Shown here: positions 44,913-53,555 of the stretch, piece after piece | Position numbering within the stretch: position 1 is the first letter of the stretch | Layout of the letters: each line of letters starts with the position of its first letter | NCBI GenBank assembly: GCA_963826035.1 | Contig: CAWGVZ010000003.1 | Span: 558,001-622,000, forward strand | DNA from: Actinophytocola sp963826035 | GTDB taxonomy: Bacteria > Actinomycetota > Actinomycetes > Mycobacteriales > Pseudonocardiaceae | Length of the DNA stretch: 64,000 nt | Reading direction: 5' to 3' | Translations under genes and position numbers: made by a program | Notes under the pieces: generated by a model | What the model saw: the letters and a program-made list of their open reading frames with translations, nothing else | Told to the model about the DNA's origin: nothing | The model's database searches: none

Positions 44913-46372
44913 GCGCCGGGCTGACGGCAGCCGTGCGGTCGGTACTGCGGCGGGCGGTGCGGGTCTTCGCGGGTGAGCCGGTGGAGGCGGAGCTGCGCGC
45001 GCAGCTGGACCGCCTGGACGAGCCGCTGCGGGTGGCGATAGCCGGCAAGGTGAAGGCGGGCAAGTCGACCCTCCTCAACGGACTGGTGGGCGAGCTGATC
45101 GCGGCCACCGATGCGGGCGAGTGCACCAAAGTCGTGACCTGGTACCGAAACGGCCCGACACCCCGCGTGGTGTCCTACCCGGACGAAGGCGAGCCACAGT
45201 CCCTCGCCGTCCACCGCCGGGGCGGCGCGCTGACCATCCAGCTGCGGGACCTGCCGGCCGAGCGGCTGCGCAAGCTGGTGGTGGACTGGCCGTCGCGGAG
45301 CCTGAGCGGCGTGACGCTGATCGACACTCCCGGCATCGGCTCGTCGTCGGAGCGTACGTCCGGCCGGACGCTGAGCATGCTGACCCCGGACGACGACTCC
45401 CCGTCCGAGGCCGACGCGGTGATCTACCTGATGCGGCACCTGCATGCGACGGACGCGGAGTTCCTGGAGTCCTTCAGGGACCAGAGCGTGGCGCGGGCAA
45501 GCTCGGTGAACACGATCGCCGTGATCTCCCGTGCCGACGAGGTGGGCGGCGGCCGGATCGACGCCATGCTGTCCGCGCGCCGGATCGCCCGCAGATATCA
45601 AGGAGAGCCGGCCCTGCGCGGCCTGTGCCAGACGGTGATCCCGGTGGCGGGCCTACTGGCGGCGACGGGCCGAACGCTGCGCCAGACGGAATTCGACACG
45701 CTGGCCGCGCTGGCCGCCGGCCCCCGGGACGAACTGGACTCGACCCTGTTGTCCACGCACCGGTTCCTGCGCTGCTCGCTGGTCCCACCGGAGCAGCGGG
45801 CCGAGCTGCTGGACCGTTTCGGACTGTTCGGGCTGCGACTGTCCATGATGTACATTCGCCAGGGCCGGAGCACGTCGACGGCGCTGGCCACGGAACTCGT
45901 GCGGTGCAGCGGGCTGAACGAACTGCGGGAGGTGCTGAACGTGCAGTTCACGCAGCGCCGAGATCTCCTGAAGGCCCGCAGCGGTTTGCTGGCGCTGGAA
46001 CGCATTATCGCAGTGTGCCCCGCACCTTCGCTGGCGGCTGAGGTGGAGCGCATCTCCTCTGGTGCGCACGAGTTCGTGGAGCTGCGGCTGTTGTCGGCCA
46101 TCCGCTGCGGCGAGGTGACGCTGCCGGACTCGGAAGCGGCGCAACGGTTGCTGGGCGGGCAGGGCGTCTCGCCGATCCACCGCCTCGCGCTGCCGAAGAA
46201 CGCGTCGGATCGAGAGGTGCGGGAAGCGGCGCTGGAGGAGCTGGACAGCTGGCGCCGGCGGGCGGAGGACCCGTTCGCCGACCGCCAAGCCGTGCACGCG
46301 TACCGAGCGGTGGTGCGCACGTGTGAGGGTCTGGTGGCCGCGCTCTCGAATCCGGTGGCCTCAGAAGTCTGA
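44909..46372 (+). CDS. iniC: Second dynamin-like GTPase (IniC-like)
   Basis: 487 residues. G1 VAIAGKVKAGKSTLLN near residue 45, G3 LIDTPGIGSSS near 140, G4-like VISRADEVGG near 205. No membrane hairpin is obvious, matching the shorter IniC, which is thought to act with IniA. GTG start overlapping the IniA-like stop (GTGA) indicates coupled translation and near-equal amounts. Cytosolic face of the membrane expected. Last gene of the operon; converges with the regulator gene 136 bp on. Confidence 0.84.
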   Translation: MSAGLTAAVRSVLRRAVRVFAGEPVEAELRAQLDRLDEPLRVAIAGKVKAGKSTLLNGLVGELIAATDAGECTKVVTWYRNGPTPRVVSYPDEGEPQSLAVHRRGGALTIQLRDLPAERLRKLVVDWPSRSLSGVTLIDTPGIGSSSERTSGRTLSMLTPDDDSPSEADAVIYLMRHLHATDAEFLESFRDQSVARASSVNTIAVISRADEVGGGRIDAMLSARRIARRYQGEPALRGLCQTVIPVAGLLAATGRTLRQTEFDTLAALAAGPRDELDSTLLSTHRFLRCSLVPPEQRAELLDRFGLFGLRLSMMYIRQGRSTSTALATELVRCSGLNELREVLNVQFTQRRDLLKARSGLLALERIIAVCPAPSLAAEVERISSGAHEFVELRLLSAIRCGEVTLPDSEAAQRLLGGQGVSPIHRLALPKNASDREVREAALEELDSWRRRAEDPFADRQAVHAYRAVVRTCEGLVAALSNPVASEV

Positions 46373-46508
46373 ACCCAGCCGAGGACAACTGCCCACACCG
46401 ACGCATCGGAACTGTCGGTGCTCCGGACTAGAATGAGATCCAGGGGACCCCGGACCGTTTGTCGGTGCAAGGCGATATATTCGCACCGAACCCCTGCCCT
46501 CGGCCCGG

Positions 46509-49055
46509 TCACGGCGTGGACGGCGTGTCCGCGGCCTGGTCGGCTGTCGCGATCACGTTGCGCAAAATGCCGAACAGCTCGTTGCGGCCGTCCGCCCCCA
46601 GGCGGTGCCGCATTCGGGACACGTGGTGCTCCACCGTCTTCGCCGAGATGAACAGCCTCGCGCCGATCTGTTTGTGCGTCAGCCCCGCCAGAATCAGCCG
46701 ACCCACCTCCAGCTCCCGCTCGCTCAGCTGCGCCTCCGGGGCCACCGACGCCTCCTCCAGCGGTGGAGCCTCCTCCAACGGGGCCGGCGCCGACTCCGGG
46801 ACCGTGCTGTCGCTCAGCGACCGCGCGAATGCCAGCAGGCCCGCCGCCGCCTTGCGGTCCGTCGTGCGCAGTGCCGCTTCCGCCGCCAACTGCGCACCGT
46901 CCCAAGTCAGGCCCAGCTGGTGTAGTTCCGTTGCCGCGGACCGGACCTCGGTCGAGTCCACCTGATCGCCCCGCGTCACCCGCAACCAGCACGACGCCGC
47001 CACCTCGTACACCGTCCCCGCCAAATCCGCCGCGACGGAGGACGCCGCCGCCAGATCCCCCACCGCGAACTCCGCGTGCAGGTCACTCCACCGCAGCGCC
47101 GAAGTCCACAGTGGAGGGTTCCCTAATCGCGCCAGCAGCGCCCGCGCCGCGGCAACGTGCGCGGCGATCGACGATCGCGCCCCCAGCATCGCGGCCGCCA
47201 CCGACAGTTCGCCGATCTGCCGCACCAGATACAGGTCCACGGGTTGCCTGATCAGCGCGGCGCGAGCACGAGCGAACGCCGCCCCCAGCGCTGCCGCGTC
47301 GCCACTCTGCCTGGCCAGACCGGCCGCCAGCGCCGCCGTGTGCAGCTCGTCGCCCGCCACGCGGTCCAGTACGCCCCGCGCCGTGTCCAACGCACCGCGC
47401 CGCAGTGCGTGCCACCCGTGTAGCAGCAGGTGCCGGTCGCGGGTCAACCCACCACCCACGTGCGCGGTCACCGCGTGCCCCACCGTCGCCTCCGCCAACG
47501 CCGCTTCGCCGCACTGACCGGACACCACGGCCACCAGTTCCACCGCGCTGTACGGCAACAACACCGCCTCGCCGGCCGACTCGAGCAGACCAGCCGCCTG
47601 GGCCAGCCGCGAGAGCGCGACCGCTGGGTCTCCCACCACCGACTCCAGCATTCCCGTGGCCAGCAACCGAATGGCCGCGGCCGTGAGCGTCGGGGCGTCG
47701 GCCGAACCGGGCGGCGCGGCCGCCACCACCTCCCGCGCGCGCTCCAGTTCACCGCAGGCGAGCAGCGCGGGCACAGCTACCAGCGCCTCCGCACTGCCGG
47801 ACCCGGTGACACGGAGGTACAGATCCCCGGCCCGCGCGGCGAACCCGCGCTGGGCCAGGATCGCGGCGGACACCGACACCGCCCGCCGCCGGTCGGGCTC
47901 CGGGCTGTCCGCCGTGAGGATCTGGTCGGCCAGCCGCAATGCCCGGTCCGGGTCACCGGCCAGCGCCGCCGCCTGCGCGCCCATCGCCCGCGCACCGCCG
48001 CCCGCCCGCACGGCCGCGTCGTACAGCTCGGCCGCCAGGTGCGGTGACGTCCGCAGCGCCTCCTCGGCCGCCGCGGCCAGCACGGTGAACGCGCGGGCAC
48101 CGGTCGCGTGGGACTCCGCCAGTTGGCGACCGGCGGCCAGCACCGGTCCCCCGTTGGCCAGCTGGATCTCCGCCAGCCGGCGCTGCATGCCTCGCCTGCG
48201 CAGCACGGGAATCAGCCGCAGCACGAGATTGCGGACGAACATGATCAGCTCACCGGAATCGGTGACCAGACCGGTGGCGCGCGCGGCCTCCACCATGTCC
48301 GCGAGGGCATCCGGATCGGTGTCGAGCAGCGCGCAGAGCACCTCCTCGTCGAGCGGCGCGCCCAGCGCCATCGCCTCGAACAGTCGGTAGACCCTCGGGT
48401 CGAGCGCCTCCAGCAGGTACCGCAGCCGCTCGGCCAGCCCGGGTGACACCGACACCCGATGCGGCCGCCGGAACCGGTCCGGGTGACGAGGGTCGAACCG
48501 CCCGGTGTCGAGCATCGCCTGGGTGACCAGGCCGACGAACATCGGCAGTCCGCCCGACTGCTCGAACACCAGCCCCACCAAGGAGTCCGGCGCCGAACCG
48601 GCGCGCCGGGCCACCTGCTCGGCCACGTCGTCGCGCCCGAGGTGACCGAGAACGATCGGCGAGTGGTGCCGGGACACCTGCGCACCGAGAGCCGACAGAC
48701 CGTCTGGCCGCGGCCACGGACGGTAAGCAATCACCATTCGAGAGTCGTCGCGCCTGGCGCGCTCCCGCAGGCTGGCCAGCGTGTCCGGCGGGAGCCGCTG
48801 CGCGTCGTCCACCAGTACCGGGACACCGTCGGCGAGCGCGCCGAACTCGGTGTCGGGCCCGGCCCGCGCGATCAGCACGCCGGCCGCGTCGTAGGCACCC
48901 GCAATGGCCTTGAGCAGCGATGATTTGCCCGTACCGCCGGGTCCGACGATGGCGGCGGTCAGCGGTTCGGCGGATGCGGAACCGATCTGGCGGAGGATCC
49001 AGCCCGCCGAAGGCACGACCAGTTCGGCAGGTGCCATCGTTGGCGTCCGCACCAC
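46509..49055 (-). CDS. iniR: MalT/LuxR-type STAND regulator (IniR-like)
   Basis: 848 residues. An ATPase module lies at the N-terminus (Walker A VGPGGTGKSSLLK near residue 37, VPVLVDDAQRLPP Walker B), a long helical TPR-like sensor domain in the middle, and a LuxR HTH at about 785-840 (LSERELEVGRLILAGLTHKQ, IGARLFISAKTVEHHVSRMR). Such STAND proteins oligomerise and activate when ATP and an inducer bind. In mycobacteria a similar protein (IniR, Rv0339c type) lies beside iniBAC and controls it. Here it is convergent, downstream of IniC. The GTG at 49055 has GGGAGG five bases upstream. Symbol by architecture and neighbourhood. Confidence 0.8.
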   Translation of the reverse strand: MVRTPTMAPAELVVPSAGWILRQIGSASAEPLTAAIVGPGGTGKSSLLKAIAGAYDAAGVLIARAGPDTEFGALADGVPVLVDDAQRLPPDTLASLRERARRDDSRMVIAYRPWPRPDGLSALGAQVSRHHSPIVLGHLGRDDVAEQVARRAGSAPDSLVGLVFEQSGGLPMFVGLVTQAMLDTGRFDPRHPDRFRRPHRVSVSPGLAERLRYLLEALDPRVYRLFEAMALGAPLDEEVLCALLDTDPDALADMVEAARATGLVTDSGELIMFVRNLVLRLIPVLRRRGMQRRLAEIQLANGGPVLAAGRQLAESHATGARAFTVLAAAAEEALRTSPHLAAELYDAAVRAGGGARAMGAQAAALAGDPDRALRLADQILTADSPEPDRRRAVSVSAAILAQRGFAARAGDLYLRVTGSGSAEALVAVPALLACGELERAREVVAAAPPGSADAPTLTAAAIRLLATGMLESVVGDPAVALSRLAQAAGLLESAGEAVLLPYSAVELVAVVSGQCGEAALAEATVGHAVTAHVGGGLTRDRHLLLHGWHALRRGALDTARGVLDRVAGDELHTAALAAGLARQSGDAAALGAAFARARAALIRQPVDLYLVRQIGELSVAAAMLGARSSIAAHVAAARALLARLGNPPLWTSALRWSDLHAEFAVGDLAAASSVAADLAGTVYEVAASCWLRVTRGDQVDSTEVRSAATELHQLGLTWDGAQLAAEAALRTTDRKAAAGLLAFARSLSDSTVPESAPAPLEEAPPLEEASVAPEAQLSERELEVGRLILAGLTHKQIGARLFISAKTVEHHVSRMRHRLGADGRNELFGILRNVIATADQAADTPSTP

Positions 49056-49070
49056 GCTGGCCTCCCGATC

Positions 49071-49092
49071 GTTGGGGTGTGCCCACCCCTAC
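49071..49092. promoter_or_regulatory. Inverted repeat before the IniR-like gene
   Basis: GTTGGGGTG-TGCC-CACCCCTAC: arms GGGGTG/CACCCC with a 4-nt spacer, 16 bases upstream of the IniR-like start. It shares TTGGGGTG and CCCCTA with the element before the iniB-like genes, suggesting one regulator, possibly the IniR-like protein itself. Confidence 0.5.
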
Positions 49093-49214
49093 TTCGGTCA
49101 CCCAGCGTCGCTCATTACATCTTTCGCACGATTGCGCCGCCCGATTGATCGCACCGCCCTCCATGCGACACGCCGACACAACATATGGGTGCGATCACCC
49201 CGGAGACGTCCATG

Positions 49215-49415
49215 TATTGTGTTGCCGAGCTGGTTCGACCACCCAAGCCAGGGTGGTCGTCGCAAGAGGGAACCCGGTGCGAATCCGGGACTGCCCCGCA
49301 GCGGTGAACGGGAACGACAGCCGTCATGAAGCACTGGACGCCAGTCCGGGAAGCGACGGCCAGTAGATCATCGACCCTCGCGTCGACCTGCCCGTGAGTC
49401 CGAAGACCTGCCAGC
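49215..49415 (+). ncRNA. Cobalamin (B12) riboswitch in the nrdAB leader
   Basis: The leader holds the conserved blocks of the cobalamin aptamer in order: AAGAGGGAACCCGGTGCGA then ATCCGGGACTGCCCCGCAGC with GGTGAACGGGAA, and at the 3' end the B12 box GTCCGAAGACCTGCCA (to 49413). It starts about 50 nt after the CATGTATTGTG region and ends about 60 nt before the nrdA GTG. Binding of adenosylcobalamin is expected to switch off the B12-independent class I reductase, leaving a class II NrdJ enzyme elsewhere to supply deoxyribonucleotides; this control is known in Streptomyces. The rest of the 418-bp gap holds the IniR-like promoter and the expression platform. Confidence 0.92.
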
Positions 49416-49444
49416 CGCCCTGCCCGCTCCGCGGGTGGAGGTCT
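49404..49444 (+). promoter_or_regulatory. Possible riboswitch expression platform hairpin
   Basis: AGACCT of the B12 box (49404-49409) can pair with AGGTCT (49439-49444), enclosing a strong inner stem CCCGC-TCC-GCGGG (49423-49435). This helix competes with the aptamer's use of the B12 box, so it is a natural on/off switch. The ribosome site (GAGGAGAG) is about 17 nt further on. Pairing read by eye; not energy-tested. Confidence 0.5.
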
Positions 49445-49473
49445 CCAGGCCCGAGCTCGCGAGGAGAGAGCCC

Positions 49474-51807
49474 GTGACCGTCACGGTCGATGTCATGCAC
49501 CCCACCATGCGGGTGCGCAAACGCAGTGGTGAGTTCGAGAACGTCCACGTGGACAAGATCGTCCGCGCCGTCGAACGCTGCGCCACCGGAATGTCCACTG
49601 TAGACCCGCTGCGGGTCGCCACCAAGACGATCAGCGGCCTCTACGACGGCGCCACCACCGAGGAACTGGACCGCCTGTCGATCCAGACGGCGGCCGAGCT
49701 GGTGGCCGAGGAGCCCGAGTACTCGAAGCTCGCGGCCCGGCTGCTCGCCACCTACATCGACAAGGAGGTGCGCGGGCTCGGGGTGCACTCCTTCAGCCAG
49801 AGCATCGCCCTCGGTCGCGCGGAAGGGCTGATCGGCGAGGCCACGGCGAGCTTCGTCGCCACCCACGCCCGCAAGCTCGACGACGCGATCGACCATGACG
49901 CCGACCACCGGTTCGAGTACTTCGGCCTGCGGACCGTCTACGACCGCTACCTGTTGCGCCATCCCAACAGTCGCGCGGTGATCGAGCGGCCGCAGTACTG
50001 GCTGCTGCGCGTCGCGTGTGGACTCGCGCACACCCCGGCCGAGGCGATCCGCTTCTACCGGCTGATGTCCTCGCTCGCCTACCTGCCCAGCTCGCCGACG
50101 TTGTTCAACTCCGGCACCCGCCACACCCAGATGTCCTCCTGCTACCTGCTCGACTCGCCGCGCGACGAGCTGGAGTCGATCTACGACCGGTACAAGCAGG
50201 TGGCGCGGCTGTCCAAGTTCGCCGGCGGGATCGGCGTGCAGTGGTCGCGGGTCCGCTCGCGCGGCGCGCTGATCCGCGGCACGAACGGCCATTCGAACGG
50301 CATCGTGCCGTGGCTGCGCACCTTGGACTCGTCGGTCGCGGCGGTCAACCAGGGTGGCCGGCGCAAGGGCGCGGCGTGCGTGTACCTCGAGACCTGGCAT
50401 CCGGACATCGAGGAGTTCCTGGAACTGCGGGACAACACGGGCGAGGACGCCCGCCGCACCCACAACCTCAACCTGGCCAACTGGATCCCCGACGAGTTCA
50501 TGCGCCGGGTCGAGGCCGACGGCGAGTGGTCGCTGTTCGACCCCGACGAGATCCCCGAGCTGCCCGACCTGTGGGGCGCGGCGTTCGACGACGCCTACCG
50601 GGCGGCCGAGCAGGCCGGGCGCGCCGTGCGCACGGTCATGGCGCGGGACCTGTACGGCAAGCTCATGCGCACGCTCGCGCAGACCGGCAACGGCTGGATG
50701 ACGTTCAAGGACACGGCGAACCGCACGTCCAACCAGACGGCCGATCCGGCGAACGTGGTGCACCTGTCCAACCTGTGCACGGAGATCCTCGAGGTGACGA
50801 GCGACGAGGAGACGGCCGTCTGCAACCTCGGCTCGGTCAACCTGGGCGCGCACGTGACCGGCACGGAGATCGACTGGGAGCGTTTGCGGGAGACCGTGCG
50901 CATCGCCGTCACGTTCCTCGACCGGGTGATCGACATCAACTACTACCCCACCGAGCAGGCCGGCCGCAGCAACCCGCGGTGGCGTCCGGTCGGGCTGGGC
51001 GTCATGGGTCTGCAGGACGTGTTCTTCAAGCTGCGCCTGGCTTTCGACTCGGCCGAGGCGAAGGAGCTGTCCACCCGGCTCGCCGAGGACATCTACCTGA
51101 CGGCGCTCGAGACGTCGACCGACCTGGCGGCGAGCGCGGGCGCGCACCCGGCCTACCCGGACACCCGCGCGGCGCGCGGCGACCTGCAGCCGGACCTGTG
51201 GGGCTGCACGCCGACGCAGACCGACCGCTGGGCCGCGCTGCGGGAGCGGGTGGCCGAGCACGGCTTGCGCAACTCGCTGCTGATCGCGGTCGCGCCGACC
51301 GCCACCATCGCGTCGATCGCCGGCTGTTTCGAGTGCATCGAGCCGCAGGTGTCCAATGTGTTCAAACGCGAGACGCTGTCCGGCGAGTTCCTCCAGGTGA
51401 ACTCGTACCTGGTGACCGAGCTGAAGAAGCACGGGCTGTGGACGCCGGAGATCCGCAACCGGCTCAAGCGGGACGACGGCTCGGTGCAGGGGCTGGCCGA
51501 GCTGCCGGCCGCCGCGCGGGAGCTGTTCCGTACGGCGTGGGAGCTGCCGCAGCGGGCGTTGATCGATCTGGCCGCCGCGCGCGGGCCGTACATCGACCAG
51601 AGCCAGTCGCTGAACCTGTTCGTGGCCTCGCCCACCATCGGCAAGCTGTCGTCGATGTACCTGTATGCCTGGAAGTCCGGGCTGAAGACCACGTACTACC
51701 TGCGCTCCCGCCCGGCGACGCGCATCCAGCAGGCGACAGTCACGGCCGCGCCCGACGCGGTCGCCTGCTCGCTCGAGAACCCCGATTCCTGTGAGGCATG
51801 CCAGTGA
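49474..51807 (+). CDS. nrdA: Class I ribonucleoside-diphosphate reductase, alpha subunit
   Basis: 777 residues. An ATP-cone allosteric domain is at about 10-95 (RVRKRSGEFENVHVDKIVRA). The active-site set is visible: SSCYLLD (redox Cys), NLCTEILE with the NxCxE catalytic motif, SVNLGAH (second redox Cys in AVCNLGS), TTYYLRSRPATRI for the tyrosine pair, and the C-terminal SCEACQ swinging-arm cysteines. It reduces ribonucleoside diphosphates for DNA synthesis in the cytosol. A GTG at 49474 follows GAGGAGAG. Controlled by the B12 riboswitch; overlaps nrdB by 10 bp. Confidence 0.93.
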   Translation: MTVTVDVMHPTMRVRKRSGEFENVHVDKIVRAVERCATGMSTVDPLRVATKTISGLYDGATTEELDRLSIQTAAELVAEEPEYSKLAARLLATYIDKEVRGLGVHSFSQSIALGRAEGLIGEATASFVATHARKLDDAIDHDADHRFEYFGLRTVYDRYLLRHPNSRAVIERPQYWLLRVACGLAHTPAEAIRFYRLMSSLAYLPSSPTLFNSGTRHTQMSSCYLLDSPRDELESIYDRYKQVARLSKFAGGIGVQWSRVRSRGALIRGTNGHSNGIVPWLRTLDSSVAAVNQGGRRKGAACVYLETWHPDIEEFLELRDNTGEDARRTHNLNLANWIPDEFMRRVEADGEWSLFDPDEIPELPDLWGAAFDDAYRAAEQAGRAVRTVMARDLYGKLMRTLAQTGNGWMTFKDTANRTSNQTADPANVVHLSNLCTEILEVTSDEETAVCNLGSVNLGAHVTGTEIDWERLRETVRIAVTFLDRVIDINYYPTEQAGRSNPRWRPVGLGVMGLQDVFFKLRLAFDSAEAKELSTRLAEDIYLTALETSTDLAASAGAHPAYPDTRAARGDLQPDLWGCTPTQTDRWAALRERVAEHGLRNSLLIAVAPTATIASIAGCFECIEPQVSNVFKRETLSGEFLQVNSYLVTELKKHGLWTPEIRNRLKRDDGSVQGLAELPAAARELFRTAWELPQRALIDLAAARGPYIDQSQSLNLFVASPTIGKLSSMYLYAWKSGLKTTYYLRSRPATRIQQATVTAAPDAVACSLENPDSCEACQ

Positions 51808-52829
51808 CCGACACCGTCGTACCCAGGACTCAGGCCCTGCTCGACCCCGGCATGGATCTGACGCTCCGTCCCATGCGTTATCCCCTGTTCTACGAACGGT
51901 TCCGCGACGCGATCAAGAACACGTGGACGGTCGAGGAGGTCGACCTGCACACCGACCTCGCCGACCTGAACAAGCTCACGGCCGCCGAGCGGCATCTGAT
52001 CAACCGGTTGGTGGCGTTCTTCGCCACGGGTGACACGATCGTCGCGAACAACCTGGTGCTCAACCTGTACGAGCACGTGAACGCGCCCGAGGCGCGGCTC
52101 TACCTGTCGCGCCAGTTGTTCGAGGAAGCCGTGCACGTCCAGTTCTACCTGACGCTGCTCGACACCTACCTGCCCGACGACGACGCGCGGGCGGCGGCGT
52201 TCGACGCGGTGGAGAACATCCCGTCGATCCGGCACAAGGCCGAGTTCTGTTTCAAGTGGATCGACTCGATCGAGCACCTGAACCGGCTCGAGACCAAAGA
52301 GGACCGCCGGTCGTTCCTGCTGAACCTGATCTGCTTCGCCGCGTGCATCGAGGGCCTGTTCTTCTACGGCGCCTTCGCCTACGTGTACTTCCTGCGCTCG
52401 CGTGGGCTGCTCAACGGCCTGGCGTCCGGCACGAACTGGGTGTTCCGCGACGAGTCGATGCACATGGCGTTCGCGTTCGACGTGGTGGACACCGTGCGCC
52501 GCGAGGAGCCGGACCTGTTCGACGACGAGCTGCACGACCAGGTGCGCCAGATGCTGCGCGAGGCGGTCGACGCGGAGGTCCAGTTCGCGCAGGACCTGCT
52601 GGAGCAGGGTGTCGCCGGGCTGTCGCTGACGGACATGCGGACCTACCTGGAGCACGTGGCCGACCGGCGGCTGGCCGCGCTCGGCCTGGCGCCGGAGTAC
52701 GGCTCGAAGAACCCGTTCGCGTTCATGGAACTGCAGGACGTGCAGGAGCTGTCGAACTTCTTCGAGCGCCGCGTCTCCTCCTACCAGGTGGCGGTGGCCG
52801 GCACGGTCAACTTCGAGGAGGACTTCTAG
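51798..52829 (+). CDS. nrdB: Class I ribonucleoside-diphosphate reductase, beta subunit
   Basis: 343 residues, all-helical. Iron ligands are spread as in NrdB: DTIVANN region, FEEAVHVQFY (Glu and His, with Tyr four residues after the His at the radical position), then IEGLFFYGAF and FRDESMHMAF (Glu, His). The C-terminal tail ends NFEEDF, the peptide that docks to NrdA. The tyrosine suggests a class Ia-type tyrosyl radical rather than a Phe-substituted class Ic; alignment would confirm. ATG at 51798 overlaps nrdA; a GTG two codons later is an alternative. Confidence 0.92.
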   Translation: MPVTDTVVPRTQALLDPGMDLTLRPMRYPLFYERFRDAIKNTWTVEEVDLHTDLADLNKLTAAERHLINRLVAFFATGDTIVANNLVLNLYEHVNAPEARLYLSRQLFEEAVHVQFYLTLLDTYLPDDDARAAAFDAVENIPSIRHKAEFCFKWIDSIEHLNRLETKEDRRSFLLNLICFAACIEGLFFYGAFAYVYFLRSRGLLNGLASGTNWVFRDESMHMAFAFDVVDTVRREEPDLFDDELHDQVRQMLREAVDAEVQFAQDLLEQGVAGLSLTDMRTYLEHVADRRLAALGLAPEYGSKNPFAFMELQDVQELSNFFERRVSSYQVAVAGTVNFEEDF

Positions 52830-52840
52830 CGGATCCCGCA

Positions 52841-53050
52841 CGCGAGATCGCGGTATCCCACACGCGAGATCGCGGATCCCACACGCGAGATCGCGGATCC
52901 CACACGCGAGATCGCGGATCCCACACGCGAGTTCGAGGTACCGGCAGGTGAGGCCCGCTCGACGAGACGGTCGGGAACCGGGATCTCGAGCACAGGAACC
53001 GCGATCTCGTCTGCCGGAACCGCGATCTCGAGTGCGGGAACCGCGATCTC
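52841..53050. repeat. Two opposed arrays of a 21-bp repeat after nrdB
   Basis: Five copies of a unit CACACGCGAGATCGCGGATC spaced 21-22 bp (CGCGAG at 52841, 52863, 52884, 52905, 52926) are followed, after about 45 bp, by four copies of its inverse (CGATCTCG-containing, near 52983, 53003, 53024, 53045; unit GGAACCGCGATCTCG). The arrays can fold into one long cruciform or hairpin between convergent nrdB and marR. There are no unique spacers, so this is not CRISPR. Confidence 0.8.
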
Positions 53051-53069
53051 GGCACTTCGAGGAGGGTTT

Positions 53070-53495
53070 CTAGGGACGGGTGATGGCCCGGTCCAGGAGT
53101 TCGTGCAGCTGGCGCTGCTCCTGCCGGGTCAGGCCCGCCAGGGGTGACTCCTGAGCGAGGAGAACCAGCAGCCTCTTCCGGAGGTCGACGCCTTCGGGGG
53201 TGAGGACCAGCTGCTTGGCTCGGCGATCGAAGGGATGCGGACGGCGGTCGACCAGGCCCTGGCGTTCGAGTTTGTCGATCACCACGGTGGCGTTGGACGG
53301 TTCGCAGCTCATCCGGTCGGCCAGCTCGCTCAGGGTCATGGTCCCGGTCAACTCGCGCAGCGCGGTCGCCTGCGCGGCCGTGAGACCGAGCTTGACCGCG
53401 CGTTCACGAAGGTGCGTACCGATCTGGTCGGCCAGTCCGTTCACCAGCCCACACAACATCCGCTCGGCGGCGACCTGCGTTTCCGACCTGGTCAT
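53070..53495 (-). CDS. MarR-family transcriptional regulator
   Basis: 141 residues. Winged HTH with LTAAQATALRELTG, TLSELADRMSCEPSNATVVI and the wing DRRPHPFDRRAKQLVLT (Asp-Arg-Arg hallmark). MarR proteins dimerise and release DNA upon binding phenolic ligands or oxidation. A single Cys in the recognition region (SCEPSN) might sense oxidants; speculative. A perfect palindrome lies 15 bp upstream. Divergent from a broken MBL hydrolase gene, its probable target. Confidence 0.87.
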   Translation of the reverse strand: MTRSETQVAAERMLCGLVNGLADQIGTHLRERAVKLGLTAAQATALRELTGTMTLSELADRMSCEPSNATVVIDKLERQGLVDRRPHPFDRRAKQLVLTPEGVDLRKRLLVLLAQESPLAGLTRQEQRQLHELLDRAITRP

Positions 53496-53510
53496 GACCG
53501 CAAGCCTACA

Positions 53511-53551
53511 TCAAGTCATAATATTTATGACTTGAATCTTTCAAGTCATAA
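53511..53551. promoter_or_regulatory. MarR operator: perfect palindrome plus a third half-site
   Basis: TCAAGTCATAA (53511-53521), spacer TAT, TTATGACTTGA (53525-53535): a perfect 11-bp inverted repeat. The left half occurs again at 53541-53551. AT-rich and lying between the divergent marR and MBL starts, it is the clearest operator in the window and should bind the MarR dimer. Confidence 0.82.
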
Positions 53552-53555
53552 CCAT

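Noticed and set aside
49324..51432. A 702-codon minus-strand frame opposite nrdA
   Set aside because: nrdA is unmistakable on the plus strand; the antisense frame is open only because of GC-rich third positions.
52841..53050. CRISPR array
   Set aside because: Units are 21 bp head-to-tail without unique spacers, then inverted; no cas genes.
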